Part shown: positions 18,762-26,223 of the stretch, one piece after another
How the letters are laid out: every line of letters starts with the position of its first letter
How positions within the stretch are numbered: the first letter of the stretch is position 1
Assembly: GCF_020149915.1 (NCBI RefSeq)
Contig: NZ_CP083760.1
Location: 3,162,001 to 3,226,000, forward strand
DNA length: 64,000 nucleotides
Reading direction: 5' to 3'
Origin: Candidatus Sulfidibacterium hydrothermale
GTDB taxonomy: Bacteria > Bacteroidota > Bacteroidia > Bacteroidales > F082
Program-made: the position numbers and the translations under genes
The notes under the pieces: model-generated
Told to the model about the DNA's origin: nothing
Databases searched by the model: none
The model's input: the letters and a program-made list of their open reading frames with translations, nothing else

Positions 18762-19304
18762 TTAAAAAAACAAAAAATAAAACGAAACAAAAGTAAGCAA
18801 ACCTCCGGCGGTCATGTAAAGTAAAGAAATGGCCGGCAAAGCCAAGGTTTTATTTTTAATGAAGGCAAACAACACGGAAAAAACAAAAGAAAAAAGAGCC
18901 AGGTAGATAATATCTGATGAAAGATTCAGCGGAAGAAAATAAAATAAAATCCCGGCAAGAAAAGTATTCACAGCCTGGGCTACTGCCGGAAGAATATACG
19001 TTGCACTTTTCCCTACCACATACGTTCGTTCTCCTTTCCGTACCCGAAAAGCCTCCATGCTAAAACGTACAGCAATCAGGAAAAAACCAACAAACAGAAT
19101 GTAACGGCTTATTCCCGAAACGAGATGCATAAACCGGTTTCCCAGCCAGATCCCCGTTAAAAACAGCAACAACTGTCCCAGCACAAGAAATACCACACTA
19201 CCGGTTATATGGATAAAAGACATCTTCCGGACATCAATACCCAAAGCCACAGGCATCACCTGAAACGACAACAAAAAAAGGATAAGGATGGATACGATTT
19301 CCAT
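18762..19304 (-). CDS. Six-helix integral membrane protein of unknown function
   Basis: I place the start at the ATG at 19304 (180 residues). A longer reading would overlap the divergent ygbA gene, and a -33/-7 promoter sits directly upstream of 19304. The protein is almost entirely hydrophobic with about six membrane helices and few charged residues, separated by short loops such as FRVRKGERTYVVGK. Size and helix number resemble MntP-type efflux pumps, but I do not see their conserved acidic membrane residues, so that identity is not claimed. It heads the minus-strand run containing endonuclease I, queD-like, nuclease and thioesterase genes. Confidence 0.75.
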   Translation of the reverse strand: MEIVSILILFLLSFQVMPVALGIDVRKMSFIHITGSVVFLVLGQLLLFLTGIWLGNRFMHLVSGISRYILFVGFFLIAVRFSMEAFRVRKGERTYVVGKSATYILPAVAQAVNTFLAGILFYFLPLNLSSDIIYLALFSFVFSVLFAFIKNKTLALPAISLLYMTAGGLLTFVSFYFLFF

Positions 19305-19319
19305 GGCATTTCTTTTCCG

Positions 19320-19349
19320 CAAAAATAACATCTTTTCGTAAGCCCCAAA
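19320..19349 (-). promoter_or_regulatory. -33/-7 promoter of the minus-strand membrane protein run
   Basis: On the minus strand TTTG (19346-19349) is followed by an 18-nt spacer and TATTTTTG (19320-19327), close to the Bacteroidota TTTG-N19-TAnnTTTG arrangement. It ends 15 nt before the chosen ATG at 19304 and supports that start. Confidence 0.65.
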
Positions 19350-19415
19350 GCTCCTTCCGGTGATTGGACGGGAAAAAAGAGTACCCGGAAGAACAATCCG
19401 GTTGTCTTTTTTCGG

Positions 19416-19423
19416 TACCTTTG
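19416..19423 (+). promoter_or_regulatory. -7 element before the ygbA-like gene
   Basis: TACCTTTG is an exact -7 match, ending 26 nt before the ATG at 19450. It is divergent from the membrane-protein promoter about 70-90 nt away, so the two units may share regulation. Confidence 0.5.
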
Positions 19424-19449
19424 CCACTGCAAACAAGACAAAACATAGC

Positions 19450-19824
19450 ATGGACAGAAAAAAAGCACGGATTGTTCGCGAAAAAAAGACCATTGAAGAA
19501 ATGATTAAACTCTATTGTCACCATTACCATGGGACAAAAGGGGATGAGTTATGCCCTGACTGCCGGTCTTTACTCGACTACGTTTATCTCAGGGTAGATA
19601 AATGTGTATTTAAAGAGAACAAACCCACCTGTAAAAATTGCACCATCCATTGCTATTCCAAACCGAGAAAAGCCCAAATTAAAGAGGTGATGCGTTATTC
19701 GGGCCCGCGCATGATGTTTCATGCTCCCGGCCTGGCTCTGATGCACTTAATTGACGGATGGAAAGACAAAGCACTGATTGAAAAGTTTTTGGCTGAACGG
19801 GAAAAGAAAAACCGGGAAAAATAA
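19450..19824 (+). CDS. ygbA: YgbA-like nitrous oxide-stimulated promoter family protein
   Basis: This 124-residue cytoplasmic protein belongs to the family whose E. coli member ygbA is induced by nitric oxide. It has the characteristic spaced cysteines and histidines: CHHYHG near residue 26, LCPDCRSLLDY near 39, then CVFKENKPTCKNCTIHCY (about 56-73) and the VMRYSGPRMMFHAPGLALMHLIDG tail. The Cys pattern suggests metal or iron-sulfur binding. The start at 19450 is chosen because its -7 element lies at 19416-19423. The eIF-2B-like gene follows after 24 nt. NO regulation here is inference from the family. Confidence 0.85.
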   Translation: MDRKKARIVREKKTIEEMIKLYCHHYHGTKGDELCPDCRSLLDYVYLRVDKCVFKENKPTCKNCTIHCYSKPRKAQIKEVMRYSGPRMMFHAPGLALMHLIDGWKDKALIEKFLAEREKKNREK

Positions 19825-19848
19825 CTTCCTCCATACGAATGGCTTGCC

Positions 19849-20685
19849 ATGAAATCACAGCTGTTTACCGATATCTTACAGGATAATTTTTCCGGTTCCG
19901 GGGCAATTCTTGATGCGGTTCAGAAACAATTAAACTCTTTTCCTCCGGAACAATCTCTTGACATACCCGATATCCTGAAACAACTAGATAAACTGGAACA
20001 AACCTTTCCGCATTTTGCTCTTCTGTATCATTTTTTAAAAACACTTCGTCATTTTTTAAGCAATAAAAACCGGGTGCAAGGCGTCGCATTAAAACAATTT
20101 GTCGAGCAATACCGGAAAAAATGGGAAAATACACAGCAAAAGGCTGCCGAAAATTTTTTGGAAAATACTACCGTATCCGGGAAAAACATTTTGCTGCACA
20201 GCAACAGTTCGGCCATTCGCCAGCTTTTTTCGCAAATGGCTTCGGCCCGTCTTTTCCCGGAAATCTGGCAAACCGTTTCTTCACCGGTAAACGAGGGAAT
20301 CCTACAGGCCGTTTTCTTGGAAAAATTAGGATTCCGGGTTCATCTTTTTCATGAAGACAGCATTTCGCAATTTGTCCGGCAAATTGACTTTGCCCTGTTT
20401 GGGGCAGACTTATGGTGGGATAACTATTTTTTAAATAAAATCGGGACTTTCCCGCTTGCACTGTTTTTTCACCACTTTAACAAACCGGTTTACGTGTTGG
20501 CCGAAAAACGAAAAAAAATTGCGTTGTCGGAAATATCAGAAAAACGATTTCAGCAAATGATCCATGAAAATCCTAAACCGGCAAAAGAAATACTGCCACA
20601 AACGGAAAACAACATCCAGGTACACAATTTTTATTTTGAAATTATCCCGTCAAAATTTGTAACCCGGTTTTTTACTGAAGAATAG
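19849..20685 (+). CDS. eIF-2B alpha/beta/delta-like family protein
   Basis: This 278-residue protein has a helical N-terminal half (about 1-110) and a Rossmann-like C-terminal half. The second half shows the family block FALFGADLWWDNYFLNKIGTFPLALFF, then KPVYVLAEKRKK (about residues 180-225). This matches the GAD...D...NKIGT...LAL signature of eIF-2B subunits, methylthioribose-1-phosphate isomerase and ribose-1,5-bisphosphate isomerase. The ISEKRF stretch and tail are poorly conserved, so substrate is unknown. It is probably co-transcribed with the ygbA-like gene. A sugar-phosphate isomerase or regulatory role is plausible; a translation role in bacteria is unlikely. Confidence 0.7.
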   Translation: MKSQLFTDILQDNFSGSGAILDAVQKQLNSFPPEQSLDIPDILKQLDKLEQTFPHFALLYHFLKTLRHFLSNKNRVQGVALKQFVEQYRKKWENTQQKAAENFLENTTVSGKNILLHSNSSAIRQLFSQMASARLFPEIWQTVSSPVNEGILQAVFLEKLGFRVHLFHEDSISQFVRQIDFALFGADLWWDNYFLNKIGTFPLALFFHHFNKPVYVLAEKRKKIALSEISEKRFQQMIHENPKPAKEILPQTENNIQVHNFYFEIIPSKFVTRFFTEE

Positions 20686-20713
20686 AAAAACCCGTACTTT
20701 CAGGTTTATTTCA

Positions 20714-20721
20714 TAAGTTTG
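20714..20721 (+). promoter_or_regulatory. -7 element immediately before the LpxL-like gene
   Basis: TAAGTTTG matches TAnnTTTG and ends only 4 nt before the ATG at 20726. A start site about 5 nt downstream would give an mRNA with almost no leader. Confidence 0.5.
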
Positions 20722-20725
20722 CCCC

Positions 20726-21604
20726 ATGGATTATTTGATTACATGGGTACTCGCGTTTTTTGCCAGAGTTGTTGGTTTAATTCCTTTCCGGGTTTTATAC
20801 ATCATCTCTGATGGGATGTACTTCTTTTTGTATCGGATTATCCGTTACCGGCGAAAAGTGGTGGAAGAAAATCTCCGTAATTCTTTCCCGGATATTTCAG
20901 AAAAGGAATTAAAAAAGCTGATTCGCGGCAGCTATAAAAACCTGGCAGATATTTTTGTGGAAGGGATCAAGGGTTTTACCATGACGGATGAACAGTATCT
21001 TAAAAGGTACAAAGTAAAAAACCCGGAAATCTTACAACATCTCCGCGATGAAAAGAAAAGTGCCGTTTTTTTACCGGCCCATTATGGAAACTGGGAATGG
21101 GGCACCAAAGCCACCCCTTCACAGTTGGGGTTTAAGCATATGGTTATCATTTACAAACCACTTTCAAACAAGCCGGCCGATCTTTTTTTCAAGAAACACC
21201 GTTCGCAAAAAGGATTGATTATGGGGTCCATCTACGAAACGGCCAAACTTTTCAGAAAATACACTCCCGATTTTTCAGCTTTTATTTTAGTGTCTGACCA
21301 AAGTCCGCCACCCGTAGCCAAAAAAGTGTACTGGATTGATTTTCTCGGTCAGCAAACCGCCTTTTTGCGCGGAGCCGAACTCTTTACAAGACAATACAAT
21401 CTTCCTGTTTACTATTCTGAAGCCCAACGTATTAAGCGGGGATATTACGAAGTTTCCCTCACCCCTATCATCGATGACCCGTCAACATTACCTGATGGCG
21501 AGATCACCCGGCGTTACGCCAAATTACTGGAAAAAACAATCCGTAAAAAACCCGAAGACTGGCTTTGGTCACACCGCCGCTGGAAAATAAAAAAAGAAAA
21601 TTAA
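20726..21604 (+). CDS. LpxL/HtrB-like lipid A (lysophospholipid) acyltransferase
   Basis: This 292-residue inner-membrane acyltransferase has an N-terminal membrane helix (about residues 3-35). The catalytic block AHYGNWEWG (about 118-126; the family's H-x4-D/E motif) lies in the middle. The SDQSPPP motif near 191-197 is followed by FLGQQTAFLRGAELF (about 208-222), also standard for the family. It transfers a secondary acyl chain from acyl-ACP to lipid A. In this window it fits other envelope genes (LptF/G-like, GT4s). It has its own promoter and is not obviously co-transcribed with neighbours. Confidence 0.9.
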   Translation: MDYLITWVLAFFARVVGLIPFRVLYIISDGMYFFLYRIIRYRRKVVEENLRNSFPDISEKELKKLIRGSYKNLADIFVEGIKGFTMTDEQYLKRYKVKNPEILQHLRDEKKSAVFLPAHYGNWEWGTKATPSQLGFKHMVIIYKPLSNKPADLFFKKHRSQKGLIMGSIYETAKLFRKYTPDFSAFILVSDQSPPPVAKKVYWIDFLGQQTAFLRGAELFTRQYNLPVYYSEAQRIKRGYYEVSLTPIIDDPSTLPDGEITRRYAKLLEKTIRKKPEDWLWSHRRWKIKKEN

Positions 21605-21712
21605 TTTGTTTTTAAGATTTTTATCTTATTGATTATAAATCATATAGAACTAACTTCATTAAGTTTTTAAAAGGATATTCACTTTTTACAAAATATTGTA
21701 ACTCTTTATCCG

Positions 21713-21742
21713 TTGGTTCTTTACATATTTGCAGTTTATTTG
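21713..21742 (+). promoter_or_regulatory. Candidate promoter of the exopolysaccharide synthase operon
   Basis: TTGG (21713-21716), an 18-nt spacer and TTTATTTG (21735-21742) approximate the -33/-7 pattern with one mismatch in each box. The region from 21605 to 21766 is AT-rich and otherwise featureless. Confidence 0.3.
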
Positions 21743-21766
21743 CATAAATATCAAGAGGGAAAAAGG

Positions 21767-23299
21767 ATGTCATTTTATAGAATTCAATTTATGCCTTTAC
21801 GGCATAAGGTTTATGCCGTAATTACTTTTATTGTCGCGTTTATCGTTATCGCTGTTCCGTTACAAGCGCAAAACAGTCTTGTCAACCAAACCGTTAATAA
21901 AGCAAAGATGCTGCGCAACCAAAAAAGATTTGGTGAAGCAGCCCAGGTTCTCGGCAATTTTGAGAAAAAATATCCCGGCAATTTGTGGGTAGAACAACTT
22001 TACGCACAAACGCTCTTCTGGATGAAAGATTACCGTCGGGCAGAAAGAATTTACCGGCGAGCCATCGGTTTTCATCCAAACGATCTGACACTTAAGTACG
22101 ATTATGCTGTGATGCTATATGCCGAAAACAGATTGAATGATGCAAAAAATCAATTGCAAAATTATCTCCGGCTAAAACCTGACGACGCCAAGGTACAAGC
22201 TTTTCTCGGCAAAATTTTATATTATCAGGGGAATGTTCATCAAGCTGAAAAACATTTAAAAGAGGCCGTTCGACTTCATCCCGGAGATCAAAAAACCGAA
22301 CAACTTTATCGTGAAGTTTACCGTATTGTGCAGCCCCAGCTTACAGTAAAAGCCGATTTTATGAGTGACGATCAGCCCATGCAGGCCTTGGGAGCTACAC
22401 TCCGTTTCGGATGGTTCGTATCCAACGGACTGGATTTTGACCTTTCCGGAAACGCTTTTAACTATTCACAAATTGCCAACCCCGGACTCATCACCCGGGC
22501 CGAAATCGGAAACCGTTTTCACTTCCCAAAAGCCAAAATGGAACTGAGACTTTCCGGAGCCTGGTTTTACGCTAACTCTACCCAAACCCAGGACTGGGGT
22601 GGAAGTGCCAATTTGAAGAAAAAATTCGGCAAGTATTTTGGTGTAACACTTGATGCCCGCCGGACCAATTACAGCTACACTACCGCCAGTGTAAATGATA
22701 ATTTGCTCATGATGGACCAATACTCTCTTGCTTTCACCCTGGGCAAAAGCAATGGATGGAATGGAATGGCCGGAGGCCGTTACCAGTTTTTTTCGGATGA
22801 CAACTATGTCAATGCCTTCTATTTATGGTTTCTAAGCAAACCATTGGATATTTCCGGTTTAAAACTCTCTTTTGGTTATGCTTTCAATTACATGGACTCA
22901 AAAGAAGACCGTTTCGTACCGAAAACGACCATGAATGCAAACATCGACACAACCCAGACCATTCAGGTTGAAGGAATTTATGTTCCTTATTACACACCAC
23001 ATAATCAATATGCAAATTCGGTATTGGTGAATTTTAATTATCATTTCTCACCTTATGCAGCCATTTACGGACACGCATCAATAGGTGTATATTCACAAAC
23101 CAAAGCCCCGGGATATGTACTCTATGACTTTCAATACATTAAGTCTTTTTCTTACCAAAGTTATACTCCACTGGATCTCGGGTTAAGTTTTCATACAGAC
23201 ATTTCACGAAAAGTTTCTCTTAGTTTAAGCTATAATTATCTACAAACCTATTACTACAGTAGTCACAATGTCCATTTTGTTTTTAAATACTATTTTTAA
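21767..23299 (+). CDS. TPR-containing YaiO-like outer membrane barrel protein
   Basis: I choose the ATG at 21767 (510 residues), which follows a purine-rich AGAGGGAAAAAGG. The N-terminus has a hydrophobic export signal (about residues 15-36, ending in VPLQAQN). Three to four TPR repeats follow (about 40-185: AKMLRNQKRFGEAAQVLGNF, AERIYRRAIGFHPNDL, AEKHLKEAVRLHPGDQ). The rest is a beta-barrel of about 300 residues with alternating aromatic strands ending in a C-terminal Phe (VFKYYF). This resembles YaiO and, in outline, the TPR-plus-barrel exporters BcsC/PgaA. A glycan synthase gene follows after 3 nt, so it most likely exports the polymer or binds it at the outer membrane. Confidence 0.85.
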   Translation: MSFYRIQFMPLRHKVYAVITFIVAFIVIAVPLQAQNSLVNQTVNKAKMLRNQKRFGEAAQVLGNFEKKYPGNLWVEQLYAQTLFWMKDYRRAERIYRRAIGFHPNDLTLKYDYAVMLYAENRLNDAKNQLQNYLRLKPDDAKVQAFLGKILYYQGNVHQAEKHLKEAVRLHPGDQKTEQLYREVYRIVQPQLTVKADFMSDDQPMQALGATLRFGWFVSNGLDFDLSGNAFNYSQIANPGLITRAEIGNRFHFPKAKMELRLSGAWFYANSTQTQDWGGSANLKKKFGKYFGVTLDARRTNYSYTTASVNDNLLMMDQYSLAFTLGKSNGWNGMAGGRYQFFSDDNYVNAFYLWFLSKPLDISGLKLSFGYAFNYMDSKEDRFVPKTTMNANIDTTQTIQVEGIYVPYYTPHNQYANSVLVNFNYHFSPYAAIYGHASIGVYSQTKAPGYVLYDFQYIKSFSYQSYTPLDLGLSFHTDISRKVSLSLSYNYLQTYYYSSHNVHFVFKYYF

Positions 23300-23302
23300 G
23301 CC

Positions 23303-24931
23303 ATGCAGGTAAAAAAAAGAACAAAAAACAAAAAAGATTACTGGCAATTTTGGGAAGCGCATGATGTAACATCAATTCGGCGTTTTTTCTTTTTAATCTT
23401 GATGATTGCGGGTATAATCAGTGTAGCCATCTTTTTTGACTGGTGGTTTCGGCGTGGCCATGTGGCTTCTGTCCCGCTTTTTGTTTTACTGTCGCTGATT
23501 ATTTGGTATGGCATTTTGCGCATGATTTTAATTTGGGTCAATTATTTTGCCATCAAAAAACCCAAACGGATTGAGCCGGAAAAAGGATTGAAGGTGGCTA
23601 TTTTCACCACCAGTTCTCCGGGCGAACCATTAAGCATGTTCGACAAAACACTGGAAGCCTGTGCAAACATTACTTATCCGCATACCACATATCTGTTGGA
23701 CGACACCCAGGATCCGCGATACCGGGAAATTGCCGAAAAACACGGCGCCGTTTGGCTCGAATTGGTAGGATTACCCGGAGCCAAAGCCGGAAAAGTGAAC
23801 AAAGCACTGCAAATGATTGACGAAGACTTTGTTTTAATTCTCGATCCGGACCATATTCCGTTTCCTAATTTTTTGGATGAAGTTCTCGGATATTTTAAAG
23901 ACGAAAAAGTAGGTTTTGTACAGGTATCTCAGGCCTACTATAACCAATACCGGTCATTTACCGCCAAAGGAGCTGCAGAACAAACGTATACTTTTTATGG
24001 CCCGACCATGATGGGCATGTACGGCCACGGCACAAGTGTAGCCATTGGCGCCAATTGTACTTTCCGGAAAAAAGCGCTGGAATCCATTGGAGGACACGGT
24101 ATTGGATTAGCCGAAGACTTAATTACATCCATCCGGTTACATGCAGCCGGATGGAAATCAGTGTTTCGCCCTATTGTAGTAAGCCGCGGATTGGTTCCGG
24201 AAGATTTTGGATCATTTTGCAAACAACAACTAAAATGGTCGCGGGGCGTTTTTGAAGTTTTGTTCACCGAATGGCCCCGACTGTATAAAAAACTCACCGG
24301 ATGGCAAAAAATATCTTACCTTGCCATCTCCACCTATTACATGGTAGGAATCACCACTTTTTTATACGTGGCCATACCATTCCTTTACTTTTGGGCAGGA
24401 TGGTTGCCGGCAAACATGGAGTTTAGCGAATTCCTGTTAAAAGGCACTCCTTTAGTCGTTATCGCCATTCTGATTTATTTGTACGTTCAGCACTGGCTTA
24501 GCCATCCGCCTACCGAAAGAGGCCTTCACTGGCGCGGAATGATCTTGAAATTTGCCATGTGGCCGGTCTTTTTTCTCGGTGCGATGCTGGCTGTTGTCAA
24601 TGCCGATATTCCCTATATCCCCACCGCTAAAAAAGCAGTAAAAGGATTAAGTCCTTACACCCGGCCATTAATCTTTCAGGTTATTCTTTTTATATTTACT
24701 TTGGCTTACGTTATTTACGACCGGCTATACGTAGTATCAGAAGGTGTTTTGGTCCTGACCAGCCAAAAAGTATGGGGAATGTTTGCATTTGCATTTGTAT
24801 CCATCATTATGGTTATCGGCGGAATTTATGCCGCTTACGAATCCCGGGATCTGGACCCTGAAGAGCCTTGGACTAAAGTGGACTTAAAGAAAATCAAAAC
24901 AGAAAAAAACATAAAAACATATGAAAAATAA
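23303..24931 (+). CDS. Cellulose synthase-like processive family 2 glycosyltransferase
   Basis: This 542-residue inner-membrane synthase has two N-terminal helices (about 29-50 and 56-80). The GT2 catalytic domain carries the four expected acidic/aromatic motifs: LLDDTQD, the DxD LDPDHIP, AEDLITS and QQLKWSRG. The last corresponds to QxxRW with Lys in place of Arg. Several more helices follow (about 335-510). It has no PilZ c-di-GMP domain, unlike BcsA. It should polymerise and extrude a beta-linked polysaccharide. It is packed between a TPR/barrel gene (3-nt gap) and a GH26-like gene (11-nt overlap), so all three are translationally linked. The polymer's sugar is unknown. Confidence 0.92.
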   Translation: MQVKKRTKNKKDYWQFWEAHDVTSIRRFFFLILMIAGIISVAIFFDWWFRRGHVASVPLFVLLSLIIWYGILRMILIWVNYFAIKKPKRIEPEKGLKVAIFTTSSPGEPLSMFDKTLEACANITYPHTTYLLDDTQDPRYREIAEKHGAVWLELVGLPGAKAGKVNKALQMIDEDFVLILDPDHIPFPNFLDEVLGYFKDEKVGFVQVSQAYYNQYRSFTAKGAAEQTYTFYGPTMMGMYGHGTSVAIGANCTFRKKALESIGGHGIGLAEDLITSIRLHAAGWKSVFRPIVVSRGLVPEDFGSFCKQQLKWSRGVFEVLFTEWPRLYKKLTGWQKISYLAISTYYMVGITTFLYVAIPFLYFWAGWLPANMEFSEFLLKGTPLVVIAILIYLYVQHWLSHPPTERGLHWRGMILKFAMWPVFFLGAMLAVVNADIPYIPTAKKAVKGLSPYTRPLIFQVILFIFTLAYVIYDRLYVVSEGVLVLTSQKVWGMFAFAFVSIIMVIGGIYAAYESRDLDPEEPWTKVDLKKIKTEKNIKTYEK

Positions 24932-26105
24932 AATAAAACGACTGGCATTTATTGGAGGAGCTACTTTGCTTGGTATTGCACTGGTACTCTTTTTTGTCTT
25001 TCTCGGAAACCGTTCCAATGGGCCTATTTCTGAAATGTTATCCACTTTGGGTAATAAAGTAACAGATGTGGAACATAACTTAATCTTAAAAGAACGCATT
25101 CCTATCAGAGTAAAAAAACTAAAATGGTTTGAAAACAAAAGAAACGATCCTTCCTTTCTTCGTTATCCTGACACCGTTATTCTTGGCGTGTACGATAACA
25201 ACTACATGAAAAGCTTTGACAATATTCTTCGTTTTGATAAAATGCTGAAAGCGCCTTTGGCGCTCATCCAGATTTATGTAGCCTGGGGAGATAAACCCAA
25301 AGAAGAGTTTCCCATGCTTTACGCCAAAGCAATTTACGATTTGGGATCTCTCCCGCTGATTACCTGGGAACCCTGGCTCAACGACTTTGACAGAGAAAAA
25401 CACCATTTGCCCAAAGTAGTAGATCCAAACAAAAAAGGAATGCAGGCTGTAGCCCAAGGGGAATACGACTTTTATATTAAAAAATGGGCACAAAGCGTGA
25501 AAGAATTTGGGCACATGGTTTTTATCCGCTTCGGCCACGAGATGAATGACCCTTACCGCTATCCCTGGGGACCACAAAATAACAAACCAAAAGATTTTAT
25601 TGCTGCCTGGCGGCATGTTGTACGGGTTTTTAAAAACATGAATGTGTATAACGTCATGTGGATCTGGGCACCCCAGCCGGCTTATTTGCACTACAAAGAA
25701 TATTATCCGGGTAATAATTACGTAGACTGGGTAGGAGTAGCGGCATTGAATTACGGAACCGTAGCTCCCTGGTCGAAATGGTGGAGTTTCAAACAAATTT
25801 TCGGAAACTATTACGACCGGCTGGCTGTATTTGGAAAACCGTTGATGATTACAGAAATGGGAAGCTTAACCGTGGGGGGTAATCGTACCCAATGGTTCAA
25901 ACAGGCCTTTGACAGCCTGCCCGAAAAATACCCGCAATTGCGATCTGTTTTGTTTTTCAATGATAACAAAGACAATACAACGCTAAACAAATCGCTTGAC
26001 TGGAGTATTTTGTATGATACCGCCACTTGTGAAGCCATTCGTACTTCCATCCGGACAACCTGGAAATTTTCTCACGAAGAGTACGAAACGGACACAACCC
26101 GGTAA
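24921..26105 (+). CDS. GH26-like endo-glycanase (beta-mannanase fold), membrane-anchored or secreted
   Basis: The 394-residue protein starts inside the last codons of the synthase gene. An N-terminal hydrophobic segment (about residues 10-28) acts as signal or anchor. The catalytic domain shows the GH26 acid/base signature FIRFGHEMNDPYRYPWG (Glu near residue 202) and a likely nucleophile Glu in MITEMGSL (near 312). Other conserved stretches are LITWEPW and NVMWIWAPQP. GH26 enzymes cleave beta-1,4-mannan or beta-1,3/1,4 glycans. Coupled to a synthase, it probably trims or releases the nascent polymer, as BcsZ or PgaB do. A mannan-like polymer is suggested but not shown. Confidence 0.88.
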   Translation: MKNKIKRLAFIGGATLLGIALVLFFVFLGNRSNGPISEMLSTLGNKVTDVEHNLILKERIPIRVKKLKWFENKRNDPSFLRYPDTVILGVYDNNYMKSFDNILRFDKMLKAPLALIQIYVAWGDKPKEEFPMLYAKAIYDLGSLPLITWEPWLNDFDREKHHLPKVVDPNKKGMQAVAQGEYDFYIKKWAQSVKEFGHMVFIRFGHEMNDPYRYPWGPQNNKPKDFIAAWRHVVRVFKNMNVYNVMWIWAPQPAYLHYKEYYPGNNYVDWVGVAALNYGTVAPWSKWWSFKQIFGNYYDRLAVFGKPLMITEMGSLTVGGNRTQWFKQAFDSLPEKYPQLRSVLFFNDNKDNTTLNKSLDWSILYDTATCEAIRTSIRTTWKFSHEEYETDTTR

Positions 26106-26185
26106 ACCTTACTTCTGCGGGCTGTTATTCAAAAGGACAAAATTCTTACGGCAAAGAACAATTCTTTTTGCCTGTAAATTTTCCG

Positions 26186-26193
26186 TAATTTTG
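26186..26193 (+). promoter_or_regulatory. -7 element of kbl
   Basis: TAATTTTG matches TAnnTTTG and ends 30 nt before the kbl ATG. A TTTG at 26167-26170 is only 15 nt upstream, shorter than the usual spacer. Confidence 0.45.
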
Positions 26194-26223
26194 TGCAAAC
26201 AATAACAGCTTAAACAAATTATC

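Noticed and set aside
18762-19304. MntP-type manganese efflux pump identity for the six-helix protein
   Set aside because: Helix number and length agree, but the conserved acidic membrane residues of MntP are not visible, so function is left open.
25119-25796. 225-codon minus-strand open frame opposite the GH26-like gene
   Set aside because: It is a shadow of the conserved GH26-like gene with an improbable composition and no start context.
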